Of a stretch of DNA of 64,000 nucleotides, positions 58,873 through 64,000 are shown in pieces. The position numbers and the translations under genes were made by a program. Within the stretch, counting starts at the first letter, position 1. The number at the start of each line of letters is the position of its first letter. The notes beneath the pieces are model-generated. The model was not told the DNA's origin. It searched no databases and was given only the letters and a program-made list of their open reading frames with translations. The stretch is from NCBI RefSeq assembly GCF_003002025.1, contig NZ_PVZB01000015.1, forward strand, positions 185,181-249,180, written 5' to 3'. This DNA is from Paraburkholderia sp. BL25I1N1 (lineage in GTDB: Bacteria; Pseudomonadota; Gammaproteobacteria; Burkholderiales; Burkholderiaceae).

Positions 58873-59616
58873 TTACTTCTTCACCGCCCGCTGACGCACC
58901 GCTTCGAAGAGACACACGCCGCTCGCCACGGACACGTTCAGGCTTTCCACCGTGCCCGCCATCGGAATCTGCATGACCACATCGCACGTGTCGCGCGTGA
59001 GGCGGCGCATGCCCTCGCCTTCGGCGCCCATCACCAATGCGACCGGACCGTCCAGTTCCGTGTCGTACAGGCTTTTGGTGGCCTCGCCGGCCGTACCGAC
59101 GACCCACACCCCGGCGTCCTTCAACTCACGCAGCGCGCGCGCCAGATTCGTCACGGTGATGTAAGGCACGGTGTCGGCCGCGCCGCTTGCGACTTTGGCG
59201 GCCGTTGCGTTCAAGCCCACCGCGCGGTCGCGCGGCGCGATCACCGCGTGCGCACCGGCGGCGTCGGCGACGCGCAAGCAGGCGCCGAGATTGTGCGGAT
59301 CGGTCACGCCGTCGAGCACCAGAATCAGCGGCGAACCGTTGATGCCGTCGAGCAGTTCGGCCAGGTTCTGCGCGAGCGGCATGTCGCCCGCGCGCGCCAC
59401 CACGCCCTGGTGACGCTCGGTATGCGCAAGGCCCCAGAGACGCGTTTCGTCGGCGGCGATCAGACGTACGCCGGCTTCTTTCGCCGCGTGCAGAAATTCG
59501 GTCATGCGGCGGTCTTTGCGCGTCGCGTCGTAATAGACCTCTTCGACCGTCGACGCGTCATGCCGCATACGTGCGGTCACTGCGTGGAAACCGTATAAAA
59601 CCTTGAGACGTGCCAT
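58873..59616 (-). CDS. rlmB: RlmB, 23S rRNA (guanosine-2'-O-)-methyltransferase
   Basis: 247 residues, SpoU family. It methylates G2251 of 23S rRNA. The N-terminal substrate-binding part (LKVLYGFHAVTARMRHD) and the knot-forming C-terminal part (VLDGVTDPHNLGACLRVADAAGAHAVIAPRDRAVGLNATAAKVASGAADTVPY, then VMGAEGEGMRRLTRDTCDVVMQIPMAGTVESLNVSVASGVCLFEAVRQ) are standard. It lies downstream of rnr on the same strand with 186 bp between; rnr-rlmB is a common pair. Confidence 0.97.
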   Translation of the reverse strand: MARLKVLYGFHAVTARMRHDASTVEEVYYDATRKDRRMTEFLHAAKEAGVRLIAADETRLWGLAHTERHQGVVARAGDMPLAQNLAELLDGINGSPLILVLDGVTDPHNLGACLRVADAAGAHAVIAPRDRAVGLNATAAKVASGAADTVPYITVTNLARALRELKDAGVWVVGTAGEATKSLYDTELDGPVALVMGAEGEGMRRLTRDTCDVVMQIPMAGTVESLNVSVASGVCLFEAVRQRAVKK

Positions 59617-59802
59617 AACTGATGCAACCTTTGATTGAGCGCACGTTCGACGCGCGCTACTGTGATGAATACGAGCCTGCGTGCTTCTGTTCAGGTGCCG
59701 CGGCTGCTGTGTTCGAATGCCTGACGGCGATGAAACGCAGACCGCGCGCAACCGGCACGTTGCTATGTGCCCGATGCGCGCGGTTTGAGCAAGCAGGCCG
59801 CT

Positions 59803-62304
59803 TCAGCGCTTCTTGCGTGCCTGCGGCTTCGGTGCCGATTTGGTCGCGGCGCCGTGCTTCTTCGCCGCGCCGCGCGCCGCGCGTGCTTCCTTGACCGCCG
59901 CGGTCTGCGCGGGCGCGGCCTTCTTGCGGCGCGCGCCCGGCGCTGCCGCGCCACCTTCCACCGGCGGCAACGCGCGCACACGCGCGCCACCGTTTTCACC
60001 GGATGACTTGTCGGCCGACGGCCCACGCACCAGAGGCGGCTTGATCGGCGTGTCGCGCACGAGCCGGAAGTCGATCTTGCGTGCATCCAGATCGACACGG
60101 CTCACCTGCACGCGCACACGGTCCGACAGGCGATAACGGATCCCGGTGCGCTCGCCGCGCAATTCGTTCTTGATCTCGTCGTACTGGAAGTAGTCCGAGC
60201 CGAGTTCCGTAACGTGCACGAGGCCTTCGATAAAGAGCGAATCGAGCTGCACGAAGATGCCGAACGACGTCACGCCGTTCACCATGCCGCCGTACTCTTC
60301 GCCGAGCTTGTCGCGCATGAAGTAGCACTTCAGCCAGGCTTCGACGTCGCGCGAGGCTTCGTCGGCGCGGCGTTCGTTGGCCGAGCAATGCAGGCCGAGT
60401 TCTTCCCAGATCGCCACGTTGTTGCCACGCACGCGGCCGCGTTTTTCGTCGTCGGCCTGCTGCATGGCGCGAGCGCGCGGCGAGAGCGCCGTGTTCAGCT
60501 CGACGCCTTGCGGCGGCTCGGGCTGATACTTGCGGCCTTGCAGGATCGCGTAGATCGCGCGGTGCGTAAGCAGATCGGGATAACGGCGAATCGGGCTCGT
60601 GAAGTGCGCATACGCCTCGTAAGCGAGACCGAAGTGGCCGATGTTGTCCGGGCTATAAACCGCCTGCTGCATGGAGCGCAGCAGCATGGTTTGCAGCATC
60701 TGCGCGTCGGGCCGCTCGCGGATCTGCGCCATCAATGCCGCGTAGTCGCTCGCGTGCGGTTTGTCGCCGCCGGCGAGCGTGAGGCCCATGCCGCGCAGGA
60801 ACGTGCGCAGATTCTCGAGCTTTTCCGCAGTCGGGCCGGCGTGCACGCGGAACAGCCCCGGATGTTTGTTGCGCTTGAGGAAGTCGGCCGCGCAGACGTT
60901 CGCGGCCAGCATGCATTCCTCGATCAGCTTGTGCGCGTCGTTGCGGGTGCGCGGAATGATCTGTTCGATCTTGCCCTGGGCATTGCAGACGATATACGTC
61001 TCGGTCGTATCGAAGTCGATCGCACCGCGTTTCTGGCGCGCGGCGAACAGCGATTTATAGACGCCGTACAGATTCTGCAGTTGCGGCAGCAAGGCGGCGC
61101 GGCGCGTGGCCTCCGGACCCTTGGTGTTCTTCAGCACCGCGGCGACTTCCGTGTAGGTCAGACGCGCGGCCGAGTGCATCACGCCGGGATAGAACTGATA
61201 GGCCTTCACTTCGCCGCGCGCGGTGACGATCATGTCGCACACCAGCACGCAACGGTCGACGTGCGGGTTCAGCGAGCACAAGCCGTTCGACAGTTTCTCC
61301 GGCAGCATGGGAATCACGCGGCGCGGGAAATACACCGAGGTGCTGCGTTCGATCGCGTCGGCGTCGAGCCCGCTCTTCGGGTGCACGTAGTGCGAGACGT
61401 CCGCGATCGCGACGATCAGGCGGAAGCCTTCGCCACGGCCGACCTGCACCGGCTCGCAGTACACGGCGTCGTCGAAGTCGCGGGCGTCTTCGCCGTCGAT
61501 CGTGACGAGCGGCACGTCGCGCAGATCGATGCGATGACGCGCGTCGACCGGGCGCACTTCGTCGGGCAGGCGCGCGGCTTCGTCGAGCGCGGCCTGGCTG
61601 AACTCGTGCGGCACGCCGTACTTGCGCACCGCGATTTCGATTTCCATGCCGGGGTCGTCGATATCGCCGAGCACTTCCACCACGCGGCCGAGCGGCTGCG
61701 AATGCCGGCTCGGGAAATCGGTCAGCTCGACCACCACTACCTGGCCGACCTTGGCCTTCTTCGTGTTCTGCTGGATCAGAATGTCGTGGCCGATGCGCTT
61801 GTCTTCGGGCGCGACGATCAGCGCGCCGTTCTCGTTGAGCAGGCGGCCGATCACGCGCTTGTTGGCGCGATCCGTGACCTCGACGATATGCCCTTCCGGA
61901 CGGCCGCGCCGGTCATAGCCGACAATGCGCGCGAGCACGCGGTCGTTGTGCATGACTTTCTGCATTTCGGCGGTGGGCAGGAACAGGTCGTCCTGACCGT
62001 CGTCGCGAATCAGAAAGCCGTAGCCGTCGCGATGGCCTTGCACACGGCCCGCGACGAAGTTCGACGGATGAGTCAGCTGATAGAGATTGCGCTGATCGAG
62101 CCGGATCTGGCCGTCGCGCTCCATCGCGCCGAGGCGCTTGAAAAATCCTTCGCGCTCCTGGCGCTTGATCGACAGGGCTTCGGCGATGTCGTTCGCGGCA
62201 AGCGGCGCTTCACTCGTGCGCAGAACGCCGAGGATTTCCTCGCGGCTTGGAATCGGGTACGGAAATTTGCTCAAGGGCTTGTCGATGATTTTTTCTCGTT
62301 GCAT
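59803..62304 (-). CDS. rnr: RNase R, 3'-5' exoribonuclease
   Basis: 833 residues. Order: N-terminal helical part (residues about 20-75, FPYPIPSREEILGVL), cold-shock domains (VQGHRDGYGFLIRDDGQDDLFLP), the RNB catalytic domain (DGEDARDFDDAVYCEPV with the catalytic Asp cluster, GLCSLNPHVDR, YAHFTSPIRRYPDLLTHRAI), and an S1 domain (GEEYGGMVNGVTSFGIFVQLDSLFIEGLVHV), then a Lys/Ala-rich tail of about 60 residues. It degrades structured RNA. Length is normal. The next gene on the strand is rlmB. Confidence 0.97.
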   Translation of the reverse strand: MQREKIIDKPLSKFPYPIPSREEILGVLRTSEAPLAANDIAEALSIKRQEREGFFKRLGAMERDGQIRLDQRNLYQLTHPSNFVAGRVQGHRDGYGFLIRDDGQDDLFLPTAEMQKVMHNDRVLARIVGYDRRGRPEGHIVEVTDRANKRVIGRLLNENGALIVAPEDKRIGHDILIQQNTKKAKVGQVVVVELTDFPSRHSQPLGRVVEVLGDIDDPGMEIEIAVRKYGVPHEFSQAALDEAARLPDEVRPVDARHRIDLRDVPLVTIDGEDARDFDDAVYCEPVQVGRGEGFRLIVAIADVSHYVHPKSGLDADAIERSTSVYFPRRVIPMLPEKLSNGLCSLNPHVDRCVLVCDMIVTARGEVKAYQFYPGVMHSAARLTYTEVAAVLKNTKGPEATRRAALLPQLQNLYGVYKSLFAARQKRGAIDFDTTETYIVCNAQGKIEQIIPRTRNDAHKLIEECMLAANVCAADFLKRNKHPGLFRVHAGPTAEKLENLRTFLRGMGLTLAGGDKPHASDYAALMAQIRERPDAQMLQTMLLRSMQQAVYSPDNIGHFGLAYEAYAHFTSPIRRYPDLLTHRAIYAILQGRKYQPEPPQGVELNTALSPRARAMQQADDEKRGRVRGNNVAIWEELGLHCSANERRADEASRDVEAWLKCYFMRDKLGEEYGGMVNGVTSFGIFVQLDSLFIEGLVHVTELGSDYFQYDEIKNELRGERTGIRYRLSDRVRVQVSRVDLDARKIDFRLVRDTPIKPPLVRGPSADKSSGENGGARVRALPPVEGGAAAPGARRKKAAPAQTAAVKEARAARGAAKKHGAATKSAPKPQARKKR

Positions 62305-62590
62305 GGACGTCGATCGCGATGTGGCTCGGCTTGGGAAGCGATTACAGTGCGCTCCGGTTGCGCTTCAGCTGCGCTTGAATTGCACCTGCAAATGCACAGA
62401 AAAAAACTGCTCGGGTCCGGCTCGTTCAAGGCTGAGTCCGACGGGCGTGTGCACCGTGCCAACGAACTACTGCGAGGCATTCTAACACCCGTCTTGCGCG
62501 CCAAGCGGCCCTGTCAATAGTTGCCGGGCGGTTGCCCGCGGACGTGCGCAAGCTCGCCACGACGATGTTTAAGTGAGTTTTGAGAAACGC

Positions 62591-62618
62591 TTGACAGTCT
62601 CTAATCTGTCGCTATAAT
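62591..62618 (+). promoter_or_regulatory. Promoter of tRNA-Leu (first)
   Basis: TTGACA at 62591-62596 and TATAAT at 62613-62618, 16 bp apart, lie about 25 bp before the tRNA. Confidence 0.9.
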
Positions 62619-62642
62619 GGCGTTCTTTGCTGTTCATCACCT

Positions 62643-62729
62643 GCCCAGGTGGCGAAATTGGTAGACGCACTAGGTTCAGGTCCTAGCGGTGGCAACACTG
62701 TGGAGGTTCGAGTCCTCTCTTGGGCACCA
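62643..62729 (+). tRNA. tRNA-Leu (anticodon CAG), copy 1
   Basis: 87 nt with encoded CCA. Long variable arm typical of tRNA-Leu. Acceptor GCCCAGG pairs with CTTGGGC (one G-T). The anticodon loop TTCAGGT gives CAG. A near-identical copy lies 241 bp downstream. Confidence 0.97.
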
Positions 62730-62734
62730 GATTC

Positions 62735-62769
62735 AAAAGTAAAGCCGCTTACGAGCGGCTTTACTTTTT
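62735..62769 (+). terminator. Terminator of tRNA-Leu copy 1
   Basis: A 15-bp stem (AAAAGTAAAGCCGCT with its complement) around TACG, ending in TTTTT. Confidence 0.95.
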
Positions 62770-62921
62770 GTGTGAAGCCTGGTGATACGCCGTTGTTTAA
62801 CAACGCGGATTATTGGGTGGATTGAGTAGTTGGCAAGACGGTTGTCGAGTGGTAAAGGATCGCTTTACTGCAAGCGATATCCGGGCGGTCGATTGAAGCG
62901 GAGTTAGTTTGCAGGTGGGGA

Positions 62922-62949
62922 TTGACACGCTAAATCACCACGCTAAAAT
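62922..62949 (+). promoter_or_regulatory. Promoter of tRNA-Leu (second)
   Basis: TTGACA at 62922-62927 and TAAAAT at 62944-62949, 16 bp apart, lie 21 bp before the tRNA. Confidence 0.85.
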
Positions 62950-62970
62950 AGCGGTCTAGCTTGAAGACGT

Positions 62971-63057
62971 GCCCAGGTGGCGGAATTGGTAGACGCACTA
63001 GGTTCAGGTCCTAGCGGTGGCAACACCGTGGAGGTTCGAGTCCTCTCCTGGGTACCA
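62971..63057 (+). tRNA. tRNA-Leu (anticodon CAG), copy 2
   Basis: 87 nt, nearly identical to copy 1. The acceptor ends CCTGGGT so the first pair is G-T. The copies differ at only a few positions. Downstream DNA carries a broken recombinase, so this 3' end is a candidate integration site. Confidence 0.97.
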
Positions 63058-63096
63058 TAAAAATAGATCCAGATTAATTAGTTGATGACGTTTGTG

Positions 63097-63126
63097 AAAA
63101 AGCCCGTTTTGCGGGCTTTTTGTTTT
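63097..63126 (+). terminator. Terminator of tRNA-Leu copy 2
   Basis: AAAAAGCCCG and CGGGCTTTTT form a 10-bp stem around TTTTG, followed by T-rich DNA. Confidence 0.93.
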
Positions 63127-63160
63127 TGAAAGCGCCTGGAAGATATATACGTTCCACTAG

Positions 63161-63454
63161 AAGCCAAGGTCGAATGAGTACGTTTTCGAGTACACGAAAG
63201 TTCGAGCTCCGGAAAACGTACTCACCGCACGCTTGACATCGCTACTCGAGTTTGCGGAAACGCACGGCGTCGCGGCACGTTCGTCGTGTCGCTCAGGAAC
63301 CTGCGGGACGTGCGAGTCGCGCATTCTTGCCGGACGCGTCGCTTACTCCGCGGAGCCTGTCGCGCATATTGAACGTGGGTGTGCCCTGATCTGCATCGCC
63401 ACGCCGGAGGGCGACAACGCCGACACGACTGGCGAACTGGTCCTCGACCTATAA
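63161..63454 (+). pseudogene. 2Fe-2S ferredoxin-domain fragment
   Basis: An open frame from 63161 shows the C-terminal 2Fe-2S domain of a plant-type ferredoxin/oxidoreductase: LLEFAETHGVAARSSCRSGTCGTCESRILAGRV with Cys-x4-Cys-x2-Cys, then ALICIATPEG with the fourth Cys. It has no credible start; the upstream flavin/NAD domains expected in reductases of this kind are absent, and a stop lies just before the frame. It appears to be the end of a larger oxidoreductase cut off by rearrangement next to tRNA-Leu. Confidence 0.8.
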
Positions 63455-63700
63455 CTGCGATTGCGCTATTGACGGCATTGCACGATTAACAGTCAGTTCA
63501 GAGAAAAGTCCATTCTCCGGAAAACCCGTCGCGTACATAAATTCACGACCCCCGCAAAATTACCTCGCCCGCTCGGGTAAGATCGCAGCCATCGTGGACG
63601 AGCAACGGTGATCCGAGTTTCTCTTCATTCACCGCGGATCCGTGCAAGTGCGCATACGCCCATTCCCTCCCTCAGCCGTGAAAATCCGTCCTGAGCAGCG
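63455..63700. other. Gap between two gene fragments
   Basis: 246 bp with no ORF of substance or recognisable motif. It separates the ferredoxin fragment from the recombinase fragment. Confidence 0.5.
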
Positions 63701-64000
63701 TCACTGTCGGTTTGCGCGATCCTTTTTATGTGCATGAGCAGTGGGCCCAAACTCACGCACCAATTCCTCAAGCGTACGCCCCCTCATCCACCGGCTCCGC
63801 CGTCTGCGCCCGGAGTATCGCCGCGTATACTTCGGACGCTGCCCGTGACGGCACCTGCTCTCCAAAAAGAATATTGTCGTCTCCAGCTGCTTGTGACCCA
63901 GCAGTACCTGGATCACGCGGATGTCCACCTTCTGCTCGAGCAGGTGTGTCGCGAAACTGTGACGCAGGGTGTGCGGGGAGACGCGCTTGTCGATCTGCGC
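63701..64000 (-). pseudogene. C-terminal tyrosine recombinase fragment, damaged
   Basis: Entering from the right edge, the frame reads HTLRHSFATHLLEQKVDIRV then IQVLLGHKQLETT, the H-x2-R and LLGH motifs of XerC/D-like or phage integrases. The catalytic Tyr region (YTRVAT-like) should follow, but the frame turns to FFLESRCRHGQRPKYTRRY, a basic stretch unlike the family, which suggests a frameshift or fused end. The active Tyr is not confidently present. The N-terminus is beyond the window. It fits a decayed element beside tRNA-Leu. Confidence 0.75.

Noticed and set aside
60214..62520. 768-codon open frame on the plus strand over rnr
   Set aside because: It is an antisense shadow of rnr caused by high GC3. 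It is Arg/His-rich with no domain, while the minus strand encodes a complete RNase R.

Overview
The window is chromosomal DNA from a betaproteobacterium of the family Burkholderiaceae, most likely Paraburkholderia. The reasons are the high GC content (by eye about 60-65%), strong GC3 bias, the set of family-typical genes (Bpt-type arginyltransferase, GTG-started pyrD, DUF3820, DUF1488, UPF0303), a LexA of 216 residues under paired CTGT-N8-ACAG boxes, and dense gene packing with many ATGA overlaps. I see no rRNA, CRISPR array, intact insertion sequence or phage.

Layout. 1-2.2 kb: sulfate importer genes (cysW start, cysT, sulfate-binding protein), divergent from lexA. 2.5-7.2 kb: lexA, two hypothetical genes, a universal stress protein, and a NodI/NodJ-like ABC exporter without nod genes. 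7.3-14.8 kb: a LysR regulator divergent from an M20 peptidase and an MHS-type transporter, a Tas-like aldo-keto reductase, small conserved genes and a TRIC/YicG channel. 14.9-17.0 kb: APS kinase coupled to a TPR-sulfotransferase, so the PAPS donor and its user are co-translated. 17.4-19.6 kb: a Trp-His-Gly-rich lipoprotein, a lower-GC BNR/sialidase-like gene, a long AT-rich gap and tRNA-His. 19.7-23.1 kb: dusA and small hypothetical or exported proteins. 23.1-26.5 kb: ssuD-ssuC-ssuB-mop for alkanesulfonate use, without ssuA or ssuE. 27-33.5 kb: 3-hydroxyisobutyryl-CoA hydrolase, a TetR/epimerase divergent pair with a tandem operator, and small stress or unknown genes. 33.7 kb: initiator tRNA. 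34.2-37.6 kb: a Nudix hydrolase, both N-degron transferases (aat, bpt) and pyrD. 37.8-42.1 kb: amino-acid ABC transporter genes without an ATPase, a second signal peptidase I, an oxidoreductase and a GntR regulator. 42.4-45.9 kb: flavin reductase, an internally shortened ManC-like protein, a methyltransferase and a GNAT protein.

The most notable locus is 46.2-52.6 kb. Five tightly coupled genes encode a carrier protein, an acyl-CoA-dehydrogenase-like flavoprotein, an amino acid:[carrier protein] ligase (a class II aminoacyl-tRNA-synthetase relative), a DUF1839 protein and a GH2-like protein. The layout suggests that an amino acid is activated, loaded onto the carrier, perhaps oxidised as a thioester and then passed on by an unknown route. 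The end product is unknown.

53-57.7 kb: a sigma-54-type promoter precedes a Crp/Fnr-like regulator and an undecaprenyl-phosphate sugar transferase. A higBA toxin-antitoxin pair and a glycosyltransferase follow on the other strand, so this looks like an exopolysaccharide locus. 58.1-62.3 kb: rpiA, rlmB and rnr. 62.6-64 kb: two near-identical tRNA-Leu(CAG) genes, then a ferredoxin-domain fragment and a broken tyrosine recombinase end, which mark the likely edge of a degraded integrative element.

Sulfur metabolism recurs across the first 27 kb (sulfate import, APS kinase and sulfotransferase, sulfonate use). All functions are inferred from sequence recognition; no searches were run.
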